A DNA stretch of 64,000 nucleotides from Microbacterium arborescens (GTDB lineage Bacteria; Actinomycetota; Actinomycetes; Actinomycetales; Microbacteriaceae). Every line of letters begins with the position of its first letter. Within the stretch, counting starts at the first letter, position 1. Of this stretch, positions 18,022 to 26,537 are shown one piece after another. The notes below the pieces were generated by a model. It had not been told where the DNA came from. It worked only from the letters and a program-made list of their open reading frames with translations, and did not search any database. Made by a program: the position numbers and the translations under genes. The stretch is taken from positions 992,001 to 1,056,000 of the forward strand of contig QNUV01000021.1 in the NCBI GenBank assembly GCA_003339645.1, given 5' to 3'.

Positions 18022-18806
18022 GCGCGATCGAGGCCATCGGCCTGCGCAAGACCTACGGCACGGGGCGCGGCGCCGTCGAGGCGGTGAAAGGCGTCGACCT
18101 CTCGATCGACTACGGGCAGACCGTCGCGCTGGTGGGTGAGAGCGGCAGCGGCAAGTCGACGATCGCCAAGATGCTCCTGCTGCTCGAGCAGCCCAGCGGC
18201 GGCGAGATCCTGCTCGACGGCGAGAAGCCCCCGACGCGCGGCCGCGCAGCACGCGAGTACCGCACCGCGGTGCAGATGGTGTTCCAGGATCCGTTCGCCT
18301 CGCTCAACCCGTTCCATTCGATCTATCACCACATCGCCCGTCCCCTCGTGATGTCGGGGCGTGCGCGGGGACGAGCCCAGGTGCAGCGGGCCGCCGCCGA
18401 GCTGCTCGAACGCGTGCAGCTCGATCCCGACGAGTACCTGCATCGGCGCCCGCACGAGCTGTCGGGCGGGCAGCGACAGCGGGTCGCCATCGCGCGCGCT
18501 CTCGCGCCGTCCCCGCGGGTGCTGATCGCCGATGAGCCGGTGTCGATGCTCGACGTCTCCATCCGGCTCGGCGTGCTCCGCCTGCTCGCCGACATCCAGC
18601 GCCAGGACGATCTCGCGGTGCTGTACATCACGCACGACCTCGCGACCGCGCGGCACTTCTCCGACGAGATCCTCGTGATGTATCACGGCGAGATCGTCGA
18701 GCGCGGGCCGGCCGATGACGTCATCCTGCATCCGCAGCACCCGTATACGCAGCGGCTCGCGGATGCGGCGCCCGACCCGCACCGCCGCTTCGCGGAGACC
18801 TCATGA
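18018..18806 (+). CDS. ABC transporter ATPase, DppF/OppF type
   Basis: A 262-residue ATPase with Walker A GESGSGKS (40-47), signature LSGGQRQR and Walker B VLIADEPVSMLD. The distinctive DPFASLNP motif of OppF proteins is present. The start overlaps the previous stop by four bases (ATGA), and so does the next gene's, so the five-component transporter and the hydrolase-like gene are coupled. Confidence 0.92.
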   Translation: MSAIEAIGLRKTYGTGRGAVEAVKGVDLSIDYGQTVALVGESGSGKSTIAKMLLLLEQPSGGEILLDGEKPPTRGRAAREYRTAVQMVFQDPFASLNPFHSIYHHIARPLVMSGRARGRAQVQRAAAELLERVQLDPDEYLHRRPHELSGGQRQRVAIARALAPSPRVLIADEPVSMLDVSIRLGVLRLLADIQRQDDLAVLYITHDLATARHFSDEILVMYHGEIVERGPADDVILHPQHPYTQRLADAAPDPHRRFAETS

Positions 18807-20095
18807 CCGGCGAGGCGCGTCGCCCACAGCGGGCGCACACGTGGGTGACTCCGAAGATCTTCGCCGACCTCGCCGATCCGCAGCCCGGGGTCGCGGCGTT
18901 CTTCGATCACTACGCCGATTGGTTCGACCGCGTCGACGAGGTCGTCGTCACCTTCTGCGCCGGTAACGGCGATCATGTGCTCGCATACCCGGGCACTGGG
19001 CACGGGGCGACGAGATTCGACTGGGGCCGCTACAACTCCTACGTCGGCACCGCCGTCTCGACGCGAGACCACAACGGCCACTGGCTGCGCGTCGCGCGGG
19101 AGGACCGGATCATCGCGGGGAATCCGTACCACGCCGGTCCGGCGTTCGTGCTGAGCGAGCAGCCCATGGACTACGCGACGCTCGCCGCGATCTACCGATC
19201 ATTCCGCGACGAGGCGCGGCGGCGCGGCATCCCGCTCGTGCTGCTCGAGTACCTCGAGCCGGGCTCGGAGTTCTGCGCGTGCGTGTGGAAGACCGAGCGG
19301 CACCCCGAGGCGGCGTCCGGATGGGTGGATGCCGGCGGCAACATCGCCCCGGGTCTCCTCGATGTCGCCGCGGTGCTCGACGCCGACACCGAGGCGTACG
19401 CGGCGTATCCGAGCGGCATCCCGGCGGGCGAGCCGGTCGAGCGGTTCGCCGCGCGCCAGATCGCGGCGTTCGTCGCCGACTTCGGGCTCGACGGCATCAC
19501 GCTCGGGAATCAGTTCGGCCTCATCGGAATCTGGCATCCCGAGCACGCTGTGCAGTCGACTCCCGAACGGCGCGCGTCGGTCACGCGGTTCTTCACGCGG
19601 CTGCGCGAGCTGCTCGACGCTGGTGCGGGTGCGGGCACCGGTGCGGGTGCAGGTGCCGGCGCGCGGATCTACTGGCAGGACTCGTTCTGGCCCGTCGAGG
19701 TGGAGCAGGACGTCTGGGGCATGACCGACGAGGCGTATGCGGCGCTGAGCGGCATCGTCGTGTCGAACTTCGCCGTCCTCGCGCGCGAAGACAACATCGC
19801 CGAATCGGCTCGCAGCAAGATCGCGCTGCGCGATCGCCTCGGGGGCGAGCTCGAGATCATCTACTCGCTCGACTTCGTCGACCCCTGGTACTGGTACCGG
19901 GTCTACCTCGACTCGCCGCACTTCTGGCATCGCCAGCGGGCCGTCTACGGCGAGCTGAGTGGGATGCTGGACGGCGTCATGTTCTTCGCCAACGACACGT
20001 TCGGGCACTTCGTGATGCCCGACCCGCTCGGTACGACCCTCGCCCTGCTGCCGCGACGGGCCGCCGACAGGCACGCCGATGCGTCCCGGCCCTGA
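18803..20095 (+). CDS. Uncharacterised protein, putative TIM-barrel glycosidase-like enzyme
   Basis: A 430-residue cytoplasmic protein I do not recognise. Alternating strand and helix segments, with acidic residues at predicted strand ends (LVLLEYLEPG, DGITLGNQFG, IYWQDSFWP, IIYSLDFVDPWYWY), look like a glycosidase-type barrel. A low-complexity Ala/Gly linker, AGAGAGTGAGAGAGA, at about residues 274-288 comes from a GGTGCG-type hexanucleotide repeat. It is translationally coupled to the Opp ATPase and overlaps the ROK regulator, so it probably processes the sugar that the transporter imports. Confidence 0.7.
   Translation: MTGEARRPQRAHTWVTPKIFADLADPQPGVAAFFDHYADWFDRVDEVVVTFCAGNGDHVLAYPGTGHGATRFDWGRYNSYVGTAVSTRDHNGHWLRVAREDRIIAGNPYHAGPAFVLSEQPMDYATLAAIYRSFRDEARRRGIPLVLLEYLEPGSEFCACVWKTERHPEAASGWVDAGGNIAPGLLDVAAVLDADTEAYAAYPSGIPAGEPVERFAARQIAAFVADFGLDGITLGNQFGLIGIWHPEHAVQSTPERRASVTRFFTRLRELLDAGAGAGTGAGAGAGARIYWQDSFWPVEVEQDVWGMTDEAYAALSGIVVSNFAVLAREDNIAESARSKIALRDRLGGELEIIYSLDFVDPWYWYRVYLDSPHFWHRQRAVYGELSGMLDGVMFFANDTFGHFVMPDPLGTTLALLPRRAADRHADASRP
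19621..19662 (+). repeat. GGTGCG-type microsatellite within a coding region
   Basis: About seven imperfect hexanucleotide units (GGTGCG, GGCACC, GGTGCA, GGTGCC) encode the Ala-Gly linker. The unit is six bases, so copy-number change would alter linker length without a frameshift. Confidence 0.7.
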
Positions 20096-21266
20096 GCCGG
20101 ATGCCGCGCCCGCGCGGCGCCCCACCCGCGCTGTCGTGCTCGAGCTCATCCGGGTGGCGGGCCCGATCAGCCGCACCGAGCTCGCGGAGGCGACCGCGCT
20201 GACACCCGCGACCATGACCACCGTCGTCCGCGACCTCATCGCCGACGGTCTCGTCGTCGAGACCGGCGTCGGGGAGCCGACCGGCGGCAAACGGCGGACG
20301 CTCCTCGAGGCGCGGCCCGACTCGCGCTACGCGATCGGCATCGTGCTGGGGTTCGCCGCGACCTCGTACGTCGTGGTCAACGTGTGGGGCGAGCTCGTCG
20401 CCGAGCGCTCCGGGCCGGGGGCCGACCGTCTCGAGCCGGCCGAGGTCGTCCGGCGCATCGCGGACGAGGTCGACTCGATCATCGCCGAGGCGGGCATCGA
20501 GCGCGAGATCGTCGCGGGTGTGGGCATGGTCGTGCCGGGGCCGATCGACATCCTGAGTGGAGCCGCCGTGCAGCTGCCGTCATCGCTGCCCTGGTCGGAC
20601 TTCAGCATTCGCGACGCGCTCGCCGAGGCTCTCGCCCTGCCGGTCGTCATGGAGAACGACGCGACCGCCGCTGCCGCGGGGGAGTACTGGTCGCGCGCGA
20701 CGAACGGCCAAGGGACGTTCGCCACGATCCACATGGGCATCGGTATCGGGGCCGGCATCATGATCGCGGGCGAGCTGCTTCGCGGCATCAGCGGTAACGC
20801 GGGGGAGATCGGTCACGTGTCGATCGACCTCGACGGACCGCGCTGCCACTGCGGCAACCGCGGCTGTCTCGAGCTGTTCGCCGCACCGCCCGCGGCGGAG
20901 GAACGCTACTTCGCCGTGTCGGGCGAGCGTCGCGATTGGATCGACATCGCGGCGCGCGCGGGCGGGGGCGACGACCCCCACGCCGTCGACACGGTTGCGC
21001 AGTCGGCGGATGCGCTTGCCGTCGCGGTGACGAGCCTCGTGAACCTCCTGGACCTCGACCTCGTCGTGCTCACAGGGGCCGGGTTCGCGGGCGCCGGGCC
21101 CGTGTTCGCCGAACGGATCGGCTCGGTCCTGGACGACACCTTCTTCGCGCGCCGTTCTCACCCCGTGCGGGTCGTGGCCTCGGCCGACCCGAGCCGCTCA
21201 GCCGCCCTCGGCGGTGCCGCGATCGTGCTGCGCGAGGCGCTGGCGGGTCCGCGGGCTCAGGTCTGA
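20079..21266 (+). CDS. ROK-family transcriptional regulator
   Basis: A 395-residue regulator with an N-terminal winged helix-turn-helix (about 15-75: SRTELAEATALTPATMTTVV) and a C-terminal ROK sugar-kinase-like domain. The zinc motif CHCGNRGC is intact at residues 256-263, and a DNDATAAA-like stretch is present. It is the last gene of the Opp operon, starting inside the preceding gene, and likely senses the imported or processed sugar. Its stop overlaps the convergent aldolase gene by ten bases. Confidence 0.88.
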   Translation: MRPGPEPDAAPARRPTRAVVLELIRVAGPISRTELAEATALTPATMTTVVRDLIADGLVVETGVGEPTGGKRRTLLEARPDSRYAIGIVLGFAATSYVVVNVWGELVAERSGPGADRLEPAEVVRRIADEVDSIIAEAGIEREIVAGVGMVVPGPIDILSGAAVQLPSSLPWSDFSIRDALAEALALPVVMENDATAAAAGEYWSRATNGQGTFATIHMGIGIGAGIMIAGELLRGISGNAGEIGHVSIDLDGPRCHCGNRGCLELFAAPPAAEERYFAVSGERRDWIDIAARAGGGDDPHAVDTVAQSADALAVAVTSLVNLLDLDLVVLTGAGFAGAGPVFAERIGSVLDDTFFARRSHPVRVVASADPSRSAALGGAAIVLREALAGPRAQV

Positions 21267-21883
21267 GCGGCGCGCGAGAGGCGCGCGACGGCATCCCAAT
21301 CGCCGGCGCGGAGCGCGTCGGCCGGCACCATCCACGAGCCGCTGACGGCGAACACGGCGGGGTCGGCGAGGTACTCCGCGGCGTTGGCGGCCGAGACCCC
21401 GCCCGACGGCAGGAACCGCACGTCGGGGAACGGGCCGGCGAACGCCCGGACCGCGGCGAGGCCGCCGACGAGTCCCGCGGGGAAGAGCTTCAGATAGCGG
21501 AGGCCGCGGCGCAGCGCCGCCTGGATGTCGCTGGCCGTGGCGACGCCGGGCACGATCGGCAGGCCGCGCTCGGCGCAGCGGTCGACGACGTCCGCGTCGA
21601 AGCCCGGCGAGACGGCGAATGCGGCTCCCGCCTCGACGACCGCGTCGACCTGGTCCGGGTCGACGACGGTGCCGGCGCCCACGAGGATGTCGCCACGATC
21701 GCGCAGCGCGCGGATGGCGTCGATGCCCGCTGCGGTCCGCAGCGTGATCTCAGCGCACCGGATGCCGCCGGCCACGAGCGCGTCGGCGAGAGGGTGTGCG
21801 TCAGCCGCATCGTGCAGCACCACGACCGGCACGATCGGTTCGCCGCGCAGCGGTCCGGCGTCGGGGATGCCCCCACGCTTCAT
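21257..21883 (-). CDS. eda: KDPG/KHG-type aldolase
   Basis: A 208-residue class I aldolase that would split 2-keto-3-deoxy-6-phosphogluconate or a related keto-deoxy sugar acid phosphate. The Schiff-base Lys132 is in YLKLFPA, the catalytic Glu45 in AEITLRT, and GAGTV and SGGV are conserved. It is the last of six genes in the minus-strand catabolic operon; the start overlaps the SDR stop by one base (TGATG). The neighbours include no recognisable sugar-acid dehydratase or KDG kinase, so the true substrate may be unusual. Confidence 0.88.
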   Translation of the reverse strand: MKRGGIPDAGPLRGEPIVPVVVLHDAADAHPLADALVAGGIRCAEITLRTAAGIDAIRALRDRGDILVGAGTVVDPDQVDAVVEAGAAFAVSPGFDADVVDRCAERGLPIVPGVATASDIQAALRRGLRYLKLFPAGLVGGLAAVRAFAGPFPDVRFLPSGGVSAANAAEYLADPAVFAVSGSWMVPADALRAGDWDAVARLSRAAQT

Positions 21884-22608
21884 CAGGCGTCCTGCGACGT
21901 CGGGGCGACCACGATCTCGCGGAAGCTGATGTGCTGGGGCAGCTGGTAGGCGGTCAGGATCGCCTGCGCGATGTCGCCGGGACGCAGGCCGCCGCCGATG
22001 CTGCTCTTGTAGTCGAGGTAGCCGTCGAGGACGGCGCCCTCGCCGGTGTTGCCGAGCAGACCGGTGTCGACCATCCCCGGGGCGACGAGCAGCACCCGCA
22101 CGCCGTGAGCGGCGTTCTCGCGGCGAAGCCCCTCGGTCATGGCGTGGACGGCGTACTTCGTGCCGTTGTAGACGGTGTGGTCGGTGTACAGCTGCTTGCC
22201 CGCGATCGAGCCGATGTTGACGATCGTGCCGCGGCGGCGCGCCTGCATCCCGGGCAGCACGAGCTGGCTGTTCTTCATGAGCGCGACGCAGTTGACGTCG
22301 AACTGCTCCTGGACGAGCGCGGGATCCTGCTCGGCCACCGCCGACAGGGCCATGAGCCCCGCGTTGTTGACGAGCAGGTCGGCGGGGCCGAAGCGCTCCT
22401 CGGCGCGGGCGAGCGCGTCGGCCACGGCCGCGGTGTCGGTGACGTCGACGGCGGCGAGCTCGGCGTTCTCGAGGCCGAGCTCGACCATGGGCTCGAGGCG
22501 ACGGGCGATGAGCAGCAGGGGGTGGCCTGCGGCGGCGAAGGCCCGCGCGGTGGCGGCGCCGATGCCGGAGCTCGCGCCGGTGATGACGACGAGGGGAAGG
22601 TCGGTCAT
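21883..22608 (-). CDS. SDR-family oxidoreductase
   Basis: A 241-residue classical short-chain dehydrogenase with cofactor motif TGASSGIG (10-17), NNAG (81-84) and catalytic Ser134, Tyr147 and Lys151. It resembles the YdfG/3-hydroxy-acid or sugar-acid dehydrogenase branch, preferring NADP by its ARR motif. It is coupled to the kinase by an ATGA overlap and to the aldolase gene, so it probably oxidises or reduces an intermediate in the same pathway. Confidence 0.88.
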   Translation of the reverse strand: MTDLPLVVITGASSGIGAATARAFAAAGHPLLLIARRLEPMVELGLENAELAAVDVTDTAAVADALARAEERFGPADLLVNNAGLMALSAVAEQDPALVQEQFDVNCVALMKNSQLVLPGMQARRRGTIVNIGSIAGKQLYTDHTVYNGTKYAVHAMTEGLRRENAAHGVRVLLVAPGMVDTGLLGNTGEGAVLDGYLDYKSSIGGGLRPGDIAQAILTAYQLPQHISFREIVVAPTSQDA

Positions 22609-24116
22609 GAGGAGTTCTCCTGTGTCGGGGTGAGGGAGGCGAGCGCCGAGACGGCCGCGTCGAATCGATCTCGGGCGCCGGCGTACGACTCGGGTGAGGT
22701 CGGCACGATCTCGTCGAGGGCCGTGTGCGCGGCATCCGTTCGCCCGTAGTCGTCCCAGATGCCGAGTCCGACGAGTGCGATGGCGGCCGCGCCGAGCGTC
22801 GCGGCCTGCTGGTCCACGGCCGAGCGCTGCAGGGGAGATCGCAGGATGTCGGCATAGATGCCGTTCCACAGAGGAGAACGACTGCCGCCGCCGGTGATGA
22901 GCAGCGCCTCGTGCGAGCCGCTGAGCTCGCGCATGAGCGTCAGGCTGCGGTCGAGCGAGAACGCGATGCCTTCGAGGCAGGCGCGCACGAGGTCGGCGGG
23001 ACCGGCGCCCAGGTGGAGACCCGTGAAGCCGCCCCGGACACCGCTGCCGCCCTCGAGCGGAGTGCCGCCGGCGAGGGTGGGGACGAAGCTCACGCCGCGG
23101 GCCCCGGGGACGCTGCCGGCCGCGAGATCGATGAACGCCGCGGTGTCGGTGCCCGGCGCGAGGGTCGCGTGCAGCCACTCGAGGCTCGTGCCGCTGCTGA
23201 AGGTCGACAGGGCGCTGACGAACATGCCGGGGATCGCGTGCGCGAAGACGTAGGGACGCGCGTGCTCATCGATGACCGGTCGCGCCGAGGTGACGGTGAT
23301 CCAGCTCGACGACCCCAGCGCGGCGTAGATGCGCCCTTCGGCGGTGCCGCGCGAGCCGAGTGCCATGGCCGCGTTGTCGACGGCGCCGGCGAACACGGGG
23401 ATGCCGGTCGGCAGGTCGAGCGCTGTGGCGGCCGCCCGGGTGAGCGAGCCCACCCGATCCGACGACGGCGCGATGCGCGGAAGAACGTCGCGATGGAGGT
23501 CGGCGGCGGCGAGCAGTTCGTCGTCGTAGTCGCCCGTCGCGAGGTCGTAGGCTCCGCTGCCCGACGCCATCGAGGGGTCGGTCGCGAGCTGGCCGGTCAG
23601 GCGCAGGTTGATCCAGTCCTTCGATCCGACGAGGTGCCGCGTGCGCGCCCAGGAGCCGGGGTCTTCCGCGCGGAACGCGGCGGCCTTCGTCAGCGGGTAC
23701 AGCGCGGCCCCGAACCCGTTGCCGGTGCGCCGGTACCACTCGGCCTCGGACAGGCCGCCGAAGACGGCATCCGGGCGCCCGCGGGTGTCGGACCAGATCG
23801 GGGTCGTGGGAGCGACGAGCTCGCCGTCGTCGTCGATCTGGACGGCGCCGAGACTCTGACCCGACAGGGCGATGCCGGCGATGCGCTCGCGTGCTCCGGG
23901 GGAGCGTTCCAGCAGCTGCCGGGTCGACGCGGCGACGGCATCCCACCAGTCGGCCGGTCTCTGCTCGTTGCGTCCGGGCGCGGGATGGCTCGTCGGGTAG
24001 GGCACGACGGTCTCGGCGAGCATCGTCGCCGCGGGCGTCCACAACGAGGCCTTGCAGCCCCCGGTGCCGAGGTCGTAGGCCAGGACGAGGTCTGGCGCCG
24101 CGCCGAGGTCGGTCAT
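22605..24116 (-). CDS. FGGY-family carbohydrate kinase (xylulokinase-like)
   Basis: A 503-residue sugar kinase of the FGGY family. The ATP-fold start LAYDLGTGGCKASLW, the region SGQSLGAVQID, the catalytic-Asp region FAGAVDNAAMALGS, and LITGGGSRSPLWNGIYADIL with QQAATLGAA are typical of xylulokinases. It likely phosphorylates a ketopentose, ketohexose or polyol. It starts two bases after the shikimate-dehydrogenase-like gene. Confidence 0.88.
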   Translation of the reverse strand: MTDLGAAPDLVLAYDLGTGGCKASLWTPAATMLAETVVPYPTSHPAPGRNEQRPADWWDAVAASTRQLLERSPGARERIAGIALSGQSLGAVQIDDDGELVAPTTPIWSDTRGRPDAVFGGLSEAEWYRRTGNGFGAALYPLTKAAAFRAEDPGSWARTRHLVGSKDWINLRLTGQLATDPSMASGSGAYDLATGDYDDELLAAADLHRDVLPRIAPSSDRVGSLTRAAATALDLPTGIPVFAGAVDNAAMALGSRGTAEGRIYAALGSSSWITVTSARPVIDEHARPYVFAHAIPGMFVSALSTFSSGTSLEWLHATLAPGTDTAAFIDLAAGSVPGARGVSFVPTLAGGTPLEGGSGVRGGFTGLHLGAGPADLVRACLEGIAFSLDRSLTLMRELSGSHEALLITGGGSRSPLWNGIYADILRSPLQRSAVDQQAATLGAAAIALVGLGIWDDYGRTDAAHTALDEIVPTSPESYAGARDRFDAAVSALASLTPTQENSS

Positions 24117-24118
24117 CG

Positions 24119-25090
24119 TCAGCGCGTCGAGCCGGCGAGCTCGCCGAGCCGGTCGAACGACGCTCCCGAGGTGGGGATGTCGACGTCGAACACCTCGGCG
24201 ATCACCTGCGTCCAGCCGTGCACGAAGTAGATCCATCCGTCTTCGACCTGTAGTGCGCGGGACTGCTCCTGCGCACGTGCCTGGTCGAGGAACACGAGGT
24301 CGCCGCGGTAGTTGAGGTCCCACGCGACGCCGTGCTCGGGGAAGACACCGGCGGCGGTGATCGGCGAGCCGGGCGCGTCCTTGCCGAGACCGGTCGCGTT
24401 GACCACGAGCGAGCGCGGCGCGAGACCGGCGAGCACGCGATCGTTGTCTTCGGGCGTCGGAGTCAGGACGTACTCGAAGACGGTGTCGGTATCGAGCTCG
24501 GCATGGATCGCGCGGATGTGGTCGAGGCGCTGCGCCGACCGGTTGGTGACGATGATGCGCTGGGGGCGGTCGGCGCCCGACTCACGACGCGAGAGGTACC
24601 AGCTGATAGCGATCGTCGAGCCACCGGCACCCATGCAGAGGGCGTCGGCACCCGAGCCGTCCCAGTACCCGCGGGGCAGGAACGCGTCGAGGGCGAGGCC
24701 GCTCGAGATCGGGTCCTTCGCGTGGCAGATGAGCCGCCCGCCGCGCTTGGAGATGCAGCTCGTCTCGCCCATGAGGCGCGCGAACGGGTCGATCTCGTCG
24801 AACATGTCGGCGCAGGCGGCGTAGAGGTCGATCTTGTGGGTCGTGACGAGGGCGCCGAGGCTCAACGGGTCGTTCGCGATGAACTCGACGACCCGGCGGT
24901 AGTCCTCACGCGGTGCATGGAGGGGCAGGTCGATGCCCTGCAGCACGGCGCCGTCGAGCCCGAGCTCGTCGGCCCAGCGTGGGAACACCTGCTGGATCGA
25001 CGATCGGCCGGTCGTCACGCCGATGAAGTAGAGCGTCGGGGTCTGCGCGGGCCGCAGCTCGGCTGCGTTCATGGTCTGGATGATGCTCAT
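24119..25090 (-). CDS. Shikimate dehydrogenase-family oxidoreductase, non-canonical
   Basis: A 323-residue protein with the AroE/YdiB fold. The catalytic pair appears as Lys86 (VTTHK) and Asp126 (HAKD); the cofactor loop is GAGGST (154-159) and the NADP-type NRS motif is at 183-185. The substrate-anchoring Ser-x-Ser...His-Asn segment and the NTD motif of true shikimate dehydrogenases are altered (GRSSIQQVFP, CHAKDPISSG), so shikimate is an unlikely substrate. Its place between a DeoC-like aldolase and a kinase argues for a sugar or polyol intermediate. It overlaps the upstream gene (ATGA). Confidence 0.8.
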   Translation of the reverse strand: MSIIQTMNAAELRPAQTPTLYFIGVTTGRSSIQQVFPRWADELGLDGAVLQGIDLPLHAPREDYRRVVEFIANDPLSLGALVTTHKIDLYAACADMFDEIDPFARLMGETSCISKRGGRLICHAKDPISSGLALDAFLPRGYWDGSGADALCMGAGGSTIAISWYLSRRESGADRPQRIIVTNRSAQRLDHIRAIHAELDTDTVFEYVLTPTPEDNDRVLAGLAPRSLVVNATGLGKDAPGSPITAAGVFPEHGVAWDLNYRGDLVFLDQARAQEQSRALQVEDGWIYFVHGWTQVIAEVFDVDIPTSGASFDRLGELAGSTR

Positions 25091-25806
25091 GCGTCGTCTC
25101 CCCGTTCGCCTGCCGCCGCCGCGACCGCCGCGACGGCCGAGTCGGCGTTCATGCCGAACCGGGTGACCCCCAGGGCCGCCATGGTCCGGATCGTCTCGAT
25201 GTCGCGGATGCCGCCGGCGGCCTTCATGGCGGCGCGGCCGTCGACCTGGTCGGCGATGATCCGGATGTGATCGATCGTCGTGGGGCGGCCCGACCACCCG
25301 GTGCCCGTCTTGATCCACGGGATTCCGGCCGCGACGGCGGCATCCACGCCACGGCGGATCGCGGCCTCGTCGAGGTGCCCGACCTCGAGGATCGCGCGCA
25401 GCGGCACCCGTCCGCCGACCACGTCCGCGACCGCGGCGAGCTCGTCGGTCACGTAGTCGGTCTCGCCCGAGCGCAGGCGGCCGATCGCCACGACGACGTC
25501 GAGCTCCTGCGCGCCGAGATCGAGCAGCTCGCGCGCCTCGGCGACCTTCGTCGCGGTGGTCGCACCGCCGCTGGGGAAGCCGACGGGCGATCCGGCGAGG
25601 ACGCGAGACCCGGTGAGCAGCTCGCGGATGATGGGGAGCCACCCCGGAAGGACATGCGCGCTGACGAAGCCTCCCGCGACGGCGCGCCGCGCGAGCTCCT
25701 CGACGTCGGCGCGCGCGTGCTGCGCCTGGACGCAGCTGATGTCGATATGCGCGGCGAGGTCGGCCAGGACGCTCTCGGCGCCGGGTGCGATGGTGGTGTC
25801 AGGCAC
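25087..25806 (-). CDS. DeoC-family aldolase
   Basis: A 239-residue class I aldolase of the deoxyribose-phosphate aldolase family. Lys166 (WIKTGTG) is the expected Schiff-base lysine, with Lys195 (MKAAGGI) and Asp103 completing the known triad. It may act on deoxyribose 5-phosphate or a related aldol in this pathway. The GTG start has a clear ribosome site (GGAGG). It begins eight bases inside the end of the cupin gene. Confidence 0.85.
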   Translation of the reverse strand: MPDTTIAPGAESVLADLAAHIDISCVQAQHARADVEELARRAVAGGFVSAHVLPGWLPIIRELLTGSRVLAGSPVGFPSGGATTATKVAEARELLDLGAQELDVVVAIGRLRSGETDYVTDELAAVADVVGGRVPLRAILEVGHLDEAAIRRGVDAAVAAGIPWIKTGTGWSGRPTTIDHIRIIADQVDGRAAMKAAGGIRDIETIRTMAALGVTRFGMNADSAVAAVAAAAGERGDDA

Positions 25807-26416
25807 GGTAGCCTCCGTGGTCCGGATTGGGGCGGGTGGTCCAGCCGCCGGTGTCGTCGGCGACCACGAGCTGGCTCATCCCGCCCGCGCGTTCGATGAT
25901 GCCGTAGTCCTGCCCCGCCTCGGTCGCGTACGCGAACAGTGTCACGAGCAGCTCGTCGCCGACGTTGACGCTGCGGTGCACCCATCCGCCCGGCACGTGG
26001 ACGGCGACGCCGGGTGCGATCGGCAGGGCCCGAGACTCTCCGTCGACGCTGTCGAGGAGCATGACGCCCGACCCCGAGATGCCGAAGTACAGCTCCGCGA
26101 ATTCGGCCTGTGCGTGCAGGTGGCCGCGCGTCATCGCCCATTCGTCGCCGACTCGGCCGGGGCGCAGCACGCTGAGCCCGATCGTGAGGGCTCCGCGGCC
26201 GGTGTCGGGTGTGCTGCTGTCGACCCAGTACACGGGAGTCCCGTCATCGGCCGCGACGGCGGTCTCGAAGGCTTCGGCATCGCGGTAGAGGCCGCGCAGG
26301 TCGGCGAGGTGCTTCTCGTACCGTTCGGTGGGACCCGCGAGAGCTCCGGCGAGGGCCTCGACGGTGAGGGCGGCGGGTTCAGCCGGTCGTGCAGCGGCGC
26401 ACATGCTCACATCCAT
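25799..26416 (-). CDS. Cupin-type glucose-6-phosphate isomerase family protein
   Basis: A 205-residue cupin related to archaeal-type phosphoglucose isomerase. The metal ligands are present: TRGHLH (His99, His101), Glu108 in AELYFG and His147 in VPGGWVHRSVN; YGII near the C-terminus is typical. It likely isomerises a phosphorylated aldose and ketose. It is the first gene of the six-gene minus-strand operon, downstream of operator C. The ATG at 26416 is kept, although an internal start at codon 5 is possible. Confidence 0.85.
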   Translation of the reverse strand: MDVSMCAAARPAEPAALTVEALAGALAGPTERYEKHLADLRGLYRDAEAFETAVAADDGTPVYWVDSSTPDTGRGALTIGLSVLRPGRVGDEWAMTRGHLHAQAEFAELYFGISGSGVMLLDSVDGESRALPIAPGVAVHVPGGWVHRSVNVGDELLVTLFAYATEAGQDYGIIERAGGMSQLVVADDTGGWTTRPNPDHGGYRA

Positions 26417-26441
26417 TCATCACGACCCGGGTCTCGGATCG

Positions 26442-26454
26442 GTAGTGATACTAC
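26442..26454. promoter_or_regulatory. RpiR-type operator, site C
   Basis: GTAGTGATACTAC is a perfect inverted repeat 26 bases before the cupin start, where a repressor would block the six-gene catabolic operon. Confidence 0.7.
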
Positions 26455-26515
26455 GTGAATAGGCGCGCGAGGTGCAACGAACGCACGTAAGCGCGGCGGG
26501 AGGCGCGGTATTCCG

Positions 26516-26528
26516 GTAGTTGTGCTAC
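26516..26528. promoter_or_regulatory. RpiR-type operator, site D
   Basis: GTAGTTGTGCTAC ends nine bases before the GTG of the GH2 gene. With site C it brackets the divergent promoter region. Confidence 0.65.
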
Positions 26529-26537
26529 TTCTAGAGG

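Noticed and set aside
20079-21266. A glucokinase function for the ROK protein
   Set aside because: It has an N-terminal winged helix-turn-helix, so it is a regulator despite the kinase-like fold.
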